Below, piece by piece: positions 16,979-25,171 of a stretch of DNA of 32,391 nucleotides. Source of the stretch: Verrucomicrobiota bacterium (GTDB lineage: Bacteria; Verrucomicrobiota; Verrucomicrobiia; Chthoniobacterales; UBA10450). The notes under the pieces were generated by a model, which was given only the letters and a program-made list of their open reading frames with translations, was not told where the DNA came from and made no database searches. The DNA lies in assembly GCA_003219265.1 (NCBI GenBank), contig QHQE01000141.1, positions 1-32,391 of the forward strand, in the 5' to 3' direction. Positions within the stretch are counted from its first letter, which is position 1. Each line of letters starts with the position of its first letter. A program made the position numbers and the translations under genes.

Positions 16979-17692
16979 TCAGTTGAACCGTTTTGCGATA
17001 ACTTCTTCGGCTCGAATCACCTTGCCACGCCAGCAGAATCCTCGCTTCACCCGCATCACGATGCGCCCATCCTCTTCTGCAAAATCCGCCGGCTCATAAC
17101 TAACGACGCGATGAATTGCGCGGTCCACGCTCTCCTGCGGTTCGATTTCTTTGACATCGAGCCGATGGAAAATTTCCACGAGCGAATGAATGGCGTTCTC
17201 CAGGTTATCACGCCATTGCGCGACGCTATCATGCTGGCCCTTCACCGCGGTTCGCAACTGCTCGGAGAGCCCGCTGAGGTCGTCAAAAAGAAGAATGAGA
17301 TCGTGAATGAACGGCTTCTGGAGCGATTCGTGCAGAAAATTGTCGCGATATTTCAGGAGCTCCTCGTGCAGCGAATCGTACAAGCGCTGATTCACCCCTT
17401 CGCTGGTACGAATGGCCGCCAGGTGTTCGTCAATTTTTTGGAAATGTTCCGCGAGATCGACCGGCTCGCTCAATGGAATCATTGCTCCGAGTTGTTCGAT
17501 CTGTTTGGAAAGCGCGGTCTCGACGCTCTGGACATGAGCGTTCAACGCCCGAAATTCCCGCGCTAGCTCCCCGGCATCTCGCAGACGCTCCGGCTGCTCC
17601 GCTTGGTTCGGCGGGACTGGTTGTTTGGCTTCCGCGGTGAGCTGCTGCATCGCCGCTGCAAATTCGTCCGGCGCCTTTGTTCCGTTAGCCAT
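16979..17692 (-). CDS. Divergent GrpE-like nucleotide exchange factor
   Basis: Helical N-terminal region, then LLLFDDLSGL...DVKEIEPQESVDRAIHRVVSYEPADFAEEDGRIVMRVKRGFCWRGKVIRAEEVIAKRF, resembling the GrpE beta domain; adjacent to a dnaK-like gene. Confidence 0.75.
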   Translation of the reverse strand: MANGTKAPDEFAAAMQQLTAEAKQPVPPNQAEQPERLRDAGELAREFRALNAHVQSVETALSKQIEQLGAMIPLSEPVDLAEHFQKIDEHLAAIRTSEGVNQRLYDSLHEELLKYRDNFLHESLQKPFIHDLILLFDDLSGLSEQLRTAVKGQHDSVAQWRDNLENAIHSLVEIFHRLDVKEIEPQESVDRAIHRVVSYEPADFAEEDGRIVMRVKRGFCWRGKVIRAEEVIAKRFN

Positions 17693-19235
17693 GACCTTTT
17701 CCCTTCTCGAAGAACTCCCGAATCGCCTCGACTAAGCCGCCGATATCGTGCCGGCGCGCTTCGATCTCGATCTTCAAACCGTGATCGCGGGCCGTCTTCG
17801 ACGTGATCGGACCGATGCTCGCGACCTGCATCCCTTCCGGCCAGGGCAAACCAAGCGTGAGAAAATTCTCCACTGTCGATGAGCTCGTGAAGGTGATCAG
17901 ATCCGCGCCTTCCTCCAATAGATGCCGGCGCGCACCCGTAGTGTCGCGCGTCTCTGGAACCGTGCGATAAGCCAAACCTTCGTCCACAATTGCTCCCAAA
18001 GCCGAGAGTTGTTTAGCCAGCACGTCCCGCGCCTTTTCTGCGCGTACGAGCAGAATTCGCAAATTTTCCACGCCGCCCTGTCTTTGAAATTCGCTGACGA
18101 CCGCTTCCGCGACGAATTCGTCCGGTTGAAGATCGACATGCAGGTGAAAATCTTTGACCCGTTGCGCTGTTGCCGGGCCGATGGCGGCGATCCGCGCCCC
18201 GCCGATCTCGCGCCCGTCGTCATAAAGCTTGAAGAAGATTTCGAAAAACGCCTCGACGCCGTTCGCACTCGTAAAAACGATCCAGTCGTAACTGTGCGCG
18301 TCCTGAACCAGCTCCGCGAAGGCGCGCAAATCGCCCGGTGGCTCGATCCGAATCGTTGGCAATTCAAATACGTAGGCGCCGAGAGCGCGCAATTGCGCGC
18401 TCAATTCGCCAGCTTGTTTTCGCGTGCGCGTAACGACGATCCGTTTCCCGGAAAGCGGCCTCTTCTCGTACCAATTCAAACTTTCCCGCAAGGCGACGAC
18501 TTCGCCAAAAACCGCCACCGCCGGAGCTTCGAAGCCAACACCGGCCACGCGCTGCGCGATGTTTTGAAGTGTTCCAGTCAATGTTTCCTGCCGGCCAGTC
18601 GTCGCCCAACGCACGAGCGCGACCGGCAAATCCTCGCGCACCCCTTGCTTAAGCATTTCTCGCGCGATCGATTCAAGACGTTGCACGCCCATCAGCATCA
18701 CTTGCGTGCCGCCCAGTTTCGCCAGCGCCGCGTAATCAATCGGGCTTCCAGTTTTCTCTGGATCCTCGTGGCCGGTGAAAAAAGTCACGTGCGAATTTTC
18801 CGCGCGATGCGTCACCGGAATTCCGGCGTAGGCCGGCCCGGCGATCGCCGAGGTAATTCCGGGCACAATTTCAAATTCAATTCCAGCATCGACAATCGCG
18901 CTTGCCTCTTCCGCGCCGCGTCCAAAAACAAACGGATCGCCGCCCTTCAACCGGACAACTTGTTTTCCTGCGCGCGCTCGTTCGACCAGGAGCACGTTGA
19001 TTTTTTCCTGACCGAGCGCGTGTTCGCCGGCCCTCTTTCCGACGTAAATGATCTCTGCATCATCACGCGCCCAACTCAGCATTTCCGGATTCGCCAGATG
19101 ATCGTACACGATCACGTCCGCCTGCTCGATGCATTCCTTCGCGCGCAATGTGACTAGGCCGAGATCGCCGGGCCCGGCGCCAACGAGAAAACATCTCCCC
19201 ACGTTCTCGTTCGTACTCTTACTCTTACTCTCCAT
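17685..19235 (-). CDS. cobA-hemD: Fused uroporphyrinogen-III C-methyltransferase / uroporphyrinogen-III synthase
   Basis: CobA motifs VGAGPGDLGLVTLRAKE, VRLKGGDPFVFGRGAEE, PGITSAIAGPAYAGIPVTHR; C-terminal HemD half GKRIVVTRTRKQAGELSAQLRALGAYVFELPTIRIEPP...DWIVFTSANGVEAFF. Confidence 0.95.
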   Translation of the reverse strand: MESKSKSTNENVGRCFLVGAGPGDLGLVTLRAKECIEQADVIVYDHLANPEMLSWARDDAEIIYVGKRAGEHALGQEKINVLLVERARAGKQVVRLKGGDPFVFGRGAEEASAIVDAGIEFEIVPGITSAIAGPAYAGIPVTHRAENSHVTFFTGHEDPEKTGSPIDYAALAKLGGTQVMLMGVQRLESIAREMLKQGVREDLPVALVRWATTGRQETLTGTLQNIAQRVAGVGFEAPAVAVFGEVVALRESLNWYEKRPLSGKRIVVTRTRKQAGELSAQLRALGAYVFELPTIRIEPPGDLRAFAELVQDAHSYDWIVFTSANGVEAFFEIFFKLYDDGREIGGARIAAIGPATAQRVKDFHLHVDLQPDEFVAEAVVSEFQRQGGVENLRILLVRAEKARDVLAKQLSALGAIVDEGLAYRTVPETRDTTGARRHLLEEGADLITFTSSSTVENFLTLGLPWPEGMQVASIGPITSKTARDHGLKIEIEARRHDIGGLVEAIREFFEKGKGHG

Positions 19236-20205
19236 TGATCTCCTTCAGCAATTGCGCTGCGAGATGATCTCCGTCGTCACGTGCGCCTTCCACTTCGCCT
19301 TCGCGGGGCGACGCCGATCCGTCTTCGAAAATTTGCGCGCGCAATTTCATTTTGCCGTTCTCCATTTCCGCCAAAACTCCAACCGGCGACTGGCAATCAC
19401 ACTGCAACAACCGCAGAAATTCGCGCTCTGCTCGCAAGCAAAGCAGCGTGTCGCGATCGTTGATTGGATCGATAATCTCTCTCGAGCTTTCATCATCGCT
19501 GCGAATCTGGAGCGCAATGATCCCCTGCCCGCCGGCGGGCAAAAAAATTTCGTGCGAAAGAACCTCCACGAAAAATTTCCCGCCGTCGAAGTTGATTTCG
19601 CTTGGCGCCAGCGAAAGACCGAGCCGCTCCAGCCCGGCCCGGGCGAGCACGATCGCATCCCAATTGTTCTCGGCGAGCTTGCGCAAACGCGTCGGGACGT
19701 TGCCTCGAAGATCAACAATCTCCAGGTGAGGATATTGCCAATTGATCTGATGTTTTCTTCGCACGCTGCCCGTCGCAATTGTTGCGCCCTCCCCAAGCGC
19801 TGCGAAACCGCCCGCTCGTTTTGCAACCAGTACGTCATTCACCAAGCCGCGCGGAAGAACTGCGGCGATCTCGACCCCTCGACTCAGCTCACTCGGCAAA
19901 TCTTTCGCGCTATGCACTCCAAGATCAACCTCGTGCGCCAGCAATGCCCGCTCGATTGCCGCTGTGAACAACCCTTTGCGCCCCGCGCGCCGATCCAGGG
20001 ATTTAGTTTTGCGATCACTTTCGTCCCCCATCGTTCGAATGATGTTCGTTTCGATCGTCACGTCCTCCCACTGCGCATGCAACCGGTCCGCGACCATGCG
20101 CGCCTGCGTCCGCGCCAATTCGCTTCCACGCGTTCCGAGCACAGTTTTCTGTAGCGGCGGTCTATGACCGTCGCTCGATTTCATCGACGGGCCTTCGGCG
20201 CTCAT
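19225..20205 (-). CDS. hemC: Hydroxymethylbilane synthase (porphobilinogen deaminase)
   Basis: TVLGTRGSELARTQARMVADRL...KGLFTAAIERALLAHEVDLGVHSAKDLP...GSVRRKHQINWQYPHLEIVDLRGNVPTRLRKL...LCLRAEREFLRLLQCDCQSPVGV. Confidence 0.97.
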   Translation of the reverse strand: MSAEGPSMKSSDGHRPPLQKTVLGTRGSELARTQARMVADRLHAQWEDVTIETNIIRTMGDESDRKTKSLDRRAGRKGLFTAAIERALLAHEVDLGVHSAKDLPSELSRGVEIAAVLPRGLVNDVLVAKRAGGFAALGEGATIATGSVRRKHQINWQYPHLEIVDLRGNVPTRLRKLAENNWDAIVLARAGLERLGLSLAPSEINFDGGKFFVEVLSHEIFLPAGGQGIIALQIRSDDESSREIIDPINDRDTLLCLRAEREFLRLLQCDCQSPVGVLAEMENGKMKLRAQIFEDGSASPREGEVEGARDDGDHLAAQLLKEINGE

Positions 20206-20217
20206 AGAGCGCCGCTA
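20150..20217. repeat. REP-like palindromic element spanning the hemA stop and hemC start
   Basis: Arms TAGCGGCGGTCTATGA (20152-20167) and TCATAGAGCGCCGCTA (20202-20217) are inverted copies matching 15/16. Confidence 0.85.
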
Positions 20218-21276
20218 TAGCTCCGTGACGCGAAGCGGACTTTCGCTCATCGCCGAATGGGTCGAATCTGCGCGGCGTCGGGCCGTTCCGCTTTCCCAAA
20301 AATCCACGACGTGTTCGGCGATGATTGCTTCCGCCGCGGCAATTTGTTGCCGACGCAGGGCGAGCGATTGCTGCGCGACCGATTGCAACGAATCGATGTC
20401 GTACAGATAAACGCCCTCCATCTCGTTTACACTCGGATCGACGTCGCGCGGCACCGCGATGTCGATGATAAAAACCGGACGATCGATTCGATCGCGCAAC
20501 ATCGGTGCGAGATTTTCCGGTGTGAGCAACGGCGCCTCGGACGATGTCGATGTAATCAAAATGTCGATCTCGCGGCATTGCTCCGGCCATTCATCGAAGC
20601 AAATGGCGCGACCGGCGACGAGTCGCGCCAGTTCCGCGGCGCGATCCATCGAGCGATTGCTCACGCGAAGATCGCTCACGCCCCGTGAAACAAGCGCGCG
20701 CGCCGTGCGTTCGCTCGTTTCGCCCGCACCGAGCACAAGAACTTTGCGTCCGGACAGGTGACCAAAAATTTTCTCGGCAAGATCGACCGCCACCGACCCG
20801 ACTGAGACCGAGCCGCGCGTGATGTCCGTGTGCGTTCGGACCTGTTTCGCCGCGCGAAAGGCGCGTTGGAACAAACGATGCAGATACGGTCCCGCTGCGC
20901 CGGACGCGCGCGCGGATTCGTAGGCCTTTTTCGCTTGCCCGAAAATTTCGGTTTCACCAACAACCATGGAGTCGAGGCCGCACGTGACCCGGAAAAGATG
21001 CTGCACGCATTCGGCGTCCTCGTAGCGATAAAACGCCGAGGCGTCTTGGCAAAGCTGCTGGTCGATCTGGCGCGCGAGGCAGCGAATAATCTCTTCCGTC
21101 GGCACTCGCGCCGCCGCGGCGCCGTACACTTCCACGCGGTTGCATGTGGTTAAGAGCAGCGCTTCGGTGCAACCGGCGCCGCGCAGAATGCAATCGGTCT
21201 CAGCATGACCGGAGAAACGCTCGCGTGTCTCCACGTTCGCGGTGTGATGGCTCAGGCCGACGCAAAAAAGATTCAT
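20215..21276 (-). CDS. hemA: Glutamyl-tRNA reductase
   Basis: MNLFCVGLSHHTANVETRERF...LLLTTCNRVEVYG...FRVTCGLDSMVVGETEIFGQAKKAYESAR...VLVLGAGETSERTARAL...; start at 21276 in ATGA overlap with the upstream gene, not the longer ORF-track start. Confidence 0.96.
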   Translation of the reverse strand: MNLFCVGLSHHTANVETRERFSGHAETDCILRGAGCTEALLLTTCNRVEVYGAAAARVPTEEIIRCLARQIDQQLCQDASAFYRYEDAECVQHLFRVTCGLDSMVVGETEIFGQAKKAYESARASGAAGPYLHRLFQRAFRAAKQVRTHTDITRGSVSVGSVAVDLAEKIFGHLSGRKVLVLGAGETSERTARALVSRGVSDLRVSNRSMDRAAELARLVAGRAICFDEWPEQCREIDILITSTSSEAPLLTPENLAPMLRDRIDRPVFIIDIAVPRDVDPSVNEMEGVYLYDIDSLQSVAQQSLALRRQQIAAAEAIIAEHVVDFWESGTARRRADSTHSAMSESPLRVTEL

Positions 21277-22112
21277 GGCAGCGAATGCATTTGCGCAGCG
21301 AAGGTGATGCCCCAGAGAAGTGTCAGCGCCGCGCTGAATCCCACGATGCAAAGCGCGGCCACGCGTCTCGGCGCAAGCTGGCGAAAGTGTCTGCCCTGCA
21401 AAATCGCGGCGTAAAGCAGCCACACACCGAAAGCGCAAACCGCTTGCACCCAGGGCAACGGTTCGCCGATGAAGAAACCGCTGGCGAGGCCAAGTGTGTA
21501 AAGTGCGAAACCCCACCAAAGCAGCCGCGTGATCGCCGCGAAAAGATTGGTCAGCGGCGGCAGGTGATAAAAGATCGAACGCAACTGATGCGTCTTGAGC
21601 TGGCGTTCCTGCACCAGATACATCACGCCCGCGACGCAAGCGAGCGCGAACGCGCCGTAGGCCACGAGCGACATCGAAGCGTGAAATTCCAGCCACGGAT
21701 TGGCCGGCAGTTTCACCGCGTGCCGGACATCGATCGGCGCGAGCAAGGCAAAGGTTTGAATCAAGAAAACCAGCGGCGCCGTGAACGCTCCCATGAGCGA
21801 AAGCCGATAGGCCGGACCAATCAGCATGTAGATCAGGGCGATCGACCAGGCGAGAAAAATGAAAACTTCAAACAAGTTCGTGATCGGACACCGGCCAACC
21901 GCATGACCACGAATCGACAGGAACGCTGTTTGAAAAATAAATCCAAGCCCGACCGCAAGAAAATTAAATCGCCCCGGCCGAAAAACTCCCGCGCGCAACG
22001 CGGCAATCGTGCGCACCACAGCCGCGAGAAAACAAATCGTCGAAACAATGAGAAGATGTCGATCCACCAAGTAAATTAATTGTAGAGCGCGTCGCGCTTC
22101 TCGTAAATCCAC
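21273..22112 (-). CDS. CcsA/HemX-like cytochrome c assembly membrane protein
   Basis: Multi-TM protein with AVGRCPITNLFEVFIFLAWSIALIYML...WLEFHASMSLVAYGAFALACVAGVMYLVQERQLK; upstream of hemA. Confidence 0.85.
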   Translation of the reverse strand: MDLREARRALQLIYLVDRHLLIVSTICFLAAVVRTIAALRAGVFRPGRFNFLAVGLGFIFQTAFLSIRGHAVGRCPITNLFEVFIFLAWSIALIYMLIGPAYRLSLMGAFTAPLVFLIQTFALLAPIDVRHAVKLPANPWLEFHASMSLVAYGAFALACVAGVMYLVQERQLKTHQLRSIFYHLPPLTNLFAAITRLLWWGFALYTLGLASGFFIGEPLPWVQAVCAFGVWLLYAAILQGRHFRQLAPRRVAALCIVGFSAALTLLWGITFAAQMHSLP

Positions 22113-22151
22113 TTTCGCTACCGCTTAGAACCGGCAAATTAACCAAAAGGC

Positions 22152-23114
22152 ATGAAACCTCAGACGACGCCAGTCACAGCAGTCGTAGGATTCGTTTGTT
22201 ATTGTTTCGCGGGCGATTGCAGCGCTGGTGACGCAGTGTTCTCAAAGGATGGTAAGCGAATATATGGAGTGGCGAACGTTGGTCAGCAAGCGGCGGTGCA
22301 AGAGATCGATTTAAGCAAAAACACGATTCGCACGATTCCGCTTACACAACTGTCGTCTTCAGACTGGCTTCGCGGAATCACTTGTTCGAGCGAAAACAAA
22401 TTGTTTTGCACGACGAAGGGAAGCCTATGGTCACTCGATGCGCAATCCGGCAAACTAATGAAAATACGCGACGCACCAATGGGAGCTAATTTCTGGCGTA
22501 TCGCCTATGATGCGAAGAGTCGTAGGACTTTTGTGACCACTGATGATGAAGAGCATCCACTGTTCATGTTCAAGGAAGAAAGCGAATGGATTCCTGTGCG
22601 TATGCGACGTCACCCTTACCCGTCCTGTTTGGTTTTTGCTTCTACCGGTGAATTATTCTTCGCCGCCTATGGTGATTTATGGCATGGGGAAATTCAGAGC
22701 GACGAGGGAAACTATTTTTCGCTGGCAGCGTATCGTTATGCCCCTCTCGCAACGTTAGAAAGCGCAAATACGACTCCAACTGAGATCGGGGTATCTGATA
22801 TCGCAGTCACGCGTGACAGCGTGTACGTGAAGTCCTCCAGGATGGGAGGTTCCGGCGAGGGCTGGTTTGGACGGCTCACTCGACCTCGCGCAAAGCGCAA
22901 CGAATATGGCGAAATGGATCTGCACTATGAGCCGAAAGACCGCTTGGCTCTTTACCAAAAATCCCTGAAGTCGCTTCAGATTCTCAGTGAGGATTTTCGC
23001 GCTGGGAATCTTTGTACATCTCCCGACGAATCGCGCCTTTACTATTTTCTGGATCGTAAACATTGGCTCGCCACTAACGGTAAGCCCGAAGAATTGCATC
23101 TCCGCGAACAATAA
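22152..23114 (+). CDS. Hypothetical protein, possible secreted beta-propeller-like repeats
   Basis: GDAVFSKDGKRIYGVANVGQQAAVQEIDLSKNTIRTIPLTQLSSSDWLRGITCSSENKLFCTTKGSLWSLDAQSGKLMKI; divergent from ccsA. Confidence 0.65.
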   Translation: MKPQTTPVTAVVGFVCYCFAGDCSAGDAVFSKDGKRIYGVANVGQQAAVQEIDLSKNTIRTIPLTQLSSSDWLRGITCSSENKLFCTTKGSLWSLDAQSGKLMKIRDAPMGANFWRIAYDAKSRRTFVTTDDEEHPLFMFKEESEWIPVRMRRHPYPSCLVFASTGELFFAAYGDLWHGEIQSDEGNYFSLAAYRYAPLATLESANTTPTEIGVSDIAVTRDSVYVKSSRMGGSGEGWFGRLTRPRAKRNEYGEMDLHYEPKDRLALYQKSLKSLQILSEDFRAGNLCTSPDESRLYYFLDRKHWLATNGKPEELHLREQ

Positions 23115-23167
23115 TTCTTTGGCCTATCATCGTTGACGTTTCGTGAAGCGTCGTTAGCATCGCGCCG

Positions 23168-23698
23168 ATGGCTTCCACGATGACAGAGCAATTGCGGGCT
23201 GCAGTCCGGGATGTGCCCGATTTTCCAAAGAAGGGAATCGTTTTCAAAGATATCACGCCGATTTTGAAGGATGGCGCCTTGTTTCGAGCTTCGATCGATC
23301 TTTTTCTCGAACGCTTCCGCGGCAAGAAGATCGACAAGGTCGTCGGGATCGATGCCCGCGGATTTCTTTTTGGATCAGCCGTGGCCTACGAGCTCGGCAT
23401 CGGTTTCGTGCCGCTGCGGAAAAAAGGCAGACTGCCTTACAAAACTGAGAGCGCAAAATACTCGCTCGAATACGGCGAAGCGGAAATGGAATTGCACATC
23501 GACGCCATCACGCGCGGCGAGCAAATCGTTTTGATCGATGATCTGCTGGCGACCGGCGGAACATCGGCCTCCGCGGCGACGTTGATCAAAAAAGTGGGCG
23601 GTGAATTGCTTGAAGCAATCTTTTTGATCGAGCTGGAATTTTTGCACGGCCGCGAAAAGCTCGCGCCGACGCCGGTGATTTCATTTTTGAAATATTGA
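23168..23698 (+). CDS. apt: Adenine phosphoribosyltransferase
   Basis: VRDVPDFPKKGIVFKDITPILKDGALFRASIDLF...VVGIDARGFLFGSAVAYELGIGFVPLRKKGRLPYKT...IVLIDDLLATGGTSASA. Confidence 0.97.
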   Translation: MASTMTEQLRAAVRDVPDFPKKGIVFKDITPILKDGALFRASIDLFLERFRGKKIDKVVGIDARGFLFGSAVAYELGIGFVPLRKKGRLPYKTESAKYSLEYGEAEMELHIDAITRGEQIVLIDDLLATGGTSASAATLIKKVGGELLEAIFLIELEFLHGREKLAPTPVISFLKY

Positions 23699-23725
23699 TC
23701 TGCTCTGTCGCGTCCTCTGATTTTT

Positions 23726-23777
23726 GGGACGGCACGGAGGCCATCCCTCCAAGCGATTGAGGTCAATCGCCCCTACC
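23726..23777. repeat. Repeat element GGGACGGCACGGAGGCCATCCCTCC plus CGATTGAGGTCAATCG hairpin
   Basis: First part matches 25104-25128 with one mismatch over 25 nt; second hairpin overlaps the 3' end of the minus-strand ORF at 23763. Confidence 0.75.
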
Positions 23778-24185
23778 TTTCACGACCACTTCCATTTTAA
23801 TTTCCTGAAAGGCGAGCTGATCGTGAATCATCCCGAGCAATTCGAGAGCTCGCGCGTCGGGTATATGATCGCAACGGACTTCAATGCGCGCGTGTTTCTT
23901 CGCGAGCTCGGGATGCGACTCCGCCAGTTCACCATCGAGAAGAAACGAAACGTAGGCGTTGAATCGCTCCTGTAGCTCGTGCAACCGCTCATCGGACCCG
24001 TCCCACGCGCGCGGCTCGTTCATCACCAGGAGCACTTCATCCGTTCTCGTGTCGTGGGCGAGCAGGTCGATCACGCCGGCTTTGCCAGAGTGTTTGAGGT
24101 CCGCCAGTCGGACGGACTCGTCCTCTGGCGAGTTTGATGTTTGATCTTCAAAGAAATCTTTCAATTGTTGATTTTCAACGCTCAA
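23763..24185 (-). CDS. DUF6572-like small protein (start uncertain)
   Basis: GVIDLLAHDTRTDEVLLVMNEPRAWDGSDERLHELQERFNAYVSFLLDGELAESHPELAKKHARIEVRCDHIPDARALELLGMIHDQL; the ORF-track start is TTG. Confidence 0.65.
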   Translation of the reverse strand: MSVENQQLKDFFEDQTSNSPEDESVRLADLKHSGKAGVIDLLAHDTRTDEVLLVMNEPRAWDGSDERLHELQERFNAYVSFLLDGELAESHPELAKKHARIEVRCDHIPDARALELLGMIHDQLAFQEIKMEVVVKGRGD

Positions 24186-24231
24186 CGTCCAACGCTCAAC
24201 CCGCCGTAGGTCGCCGCGGCGACCTACGGCG
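24176..24231. repeat. CAACGCT heptad array followed by a 30-nt perfect palindrome
   Basis: CAACGCT CAACGTC CAACGCT CAAC (24176-24200), then CGCCGTAGGTCGCCGCGGCGACCTACGGCG (24202-24231). Confidence 0.95.
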
Positions 24232-24272
24232 CCTTCGTCACCAGTCTATCCGCGCAATTTACGCCGGCATTT

Positions 24273-25055
24273 TTGCAAAACGACAGTTACTGGGGCGATG
24301 GCAAAGCCGAGTTCAATTTTTACGACGCCCAAATCGTGCGCGAAGGGCAGGCGCGTCCGTGCGAGGTGCTGCACATTCTCGTGCGCGAGCCGTTCGATCC
24401 GAAGCAATGGACGAAAGTGGACGACTGGAAGCGGCCGGGTGTGATTCCCGTTGTGAAGCTCAATCAAATTCTGCATGTGCCGACCGGCGCTTACGCTTAC
24501 CAGCAAATGCACTCGAGCTTTTGGAAGATCGACAATGGATTGTTGCTGAAATGGTCGCTCACGAGCAACGACGGCTCCGGCAATACATTCAAGGAGATGA
24601 GGCGGTTGGGAGAACAGCTCGCGTTCAACTGGCATACTTATTGGGACGGCATGGCCGATGGCAGCGAGAACATCGCGCTACCCGCGAACGGTTATTTTTA
24701 CGATGAACTGCCGCTGCGCGTGCGGACGATCGACTTTTCCAAACCAAACGGCGAGTTCGGCATTCAACTCGCGCCCACCATGATCAATTCAAAGAAGGAG
24801 ACGATAGTATTTAAGCCGGCGAAAGTTTCGTTCGCTTCCAGGGAAGAAACGATCGAGCTCGACCTCGAGCACGCCGGCGGCAAAGATCATTTCGTTCTCG
24901 ATCGCGAATTTCCTTTCTTGCTGCGCGAATGGAGCGCGGCGGACGGTAGCCACTTAAAACTGAAACGCAGTTTGAAAATTGATTACTGGAATTACAACAA
25001 GCCCGGCGACCGGGAGCGCGCGTTAAAGGACCCGATGCTGCGTCACCCGGATTGA
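24273..25055 (+). CDS. Hypothetical protein, possibly 5'-truncated (no ATG; TTG start in track)
   Basis: QNDSYWGDGKAEFNFYDAQIVREGQARPCEVLHILVREPFDPKQWTKVDDWKRPGVIPVVKLNQI...; open frame continues upstream to a TAG inside the palindrome at 24207. Confidence 0.6.
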   Translation: MQNDSYWGDGKAEFNFYDAQIVREGQARPCEVLHILVREPFDPKQWTKVDDWKRPGVIPVVKLNQILHVPTGAYAYQQMHSSFWKIDNGLLLKWSLTSNDGSGNTFKEMRRLGEQLAFNWHTYWDGMADGSENIALPANGYFYDELPLRVRTIDFSKPNGEFGIQLAPTMINSKKETIVFKPAKVSFASREETIELDLEHAGGKDHFVLDREFPFLLREWSAADGSHLKLKRSLKIDYWNYNKPGDRERALKDPMLRHPD

Positions 25056-25103
25056 TGCTGGACCGACGCGGCCGCCGCGGCGACTCGCGTCCAGATTTCT
25101 TTC

Positions 25104-25128
25104 GGACGGCACGGAGGCCGTCCCTCCA
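25104..25128. repeat. Second copy of the GGACGGCACGGAGGCCGTCCCTCC hairpin repeat
   Basis: GGACGGC-ACGGAG-GCCGTCC stem-loop, same sequence as 23727-23751 with one mismatch; 49 nt after the preceding stop. Confidence 0.8.
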
Positions 25129-25171
25129 TATTTCGAATTGAAGCAATGTTGACGAATCGTAAGCTTGAAAT

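Noticed and set aside
17922-19157. 411-aa plus-strand ORF opposite cobA-hemD
   Set aside because: Antisense shadow of a well-supported CDS; Arg/His/Phe-rich composition with no recognisable motifs.
21144-22079. 311-aa plus-strand ORF opposite the ccsA-like gene
   Set aside because: Highly charged shadow ORF; the minus strand encodes a coherent membrane protein in operon with hemA.
25056-25171. preQ1 riboswitch upstream of queF
   Set aside because: No recognisable preQ1-I consensus or pseudoknot; region contains the dispersed GGACGGCACGGAGGCC hairpin instead.
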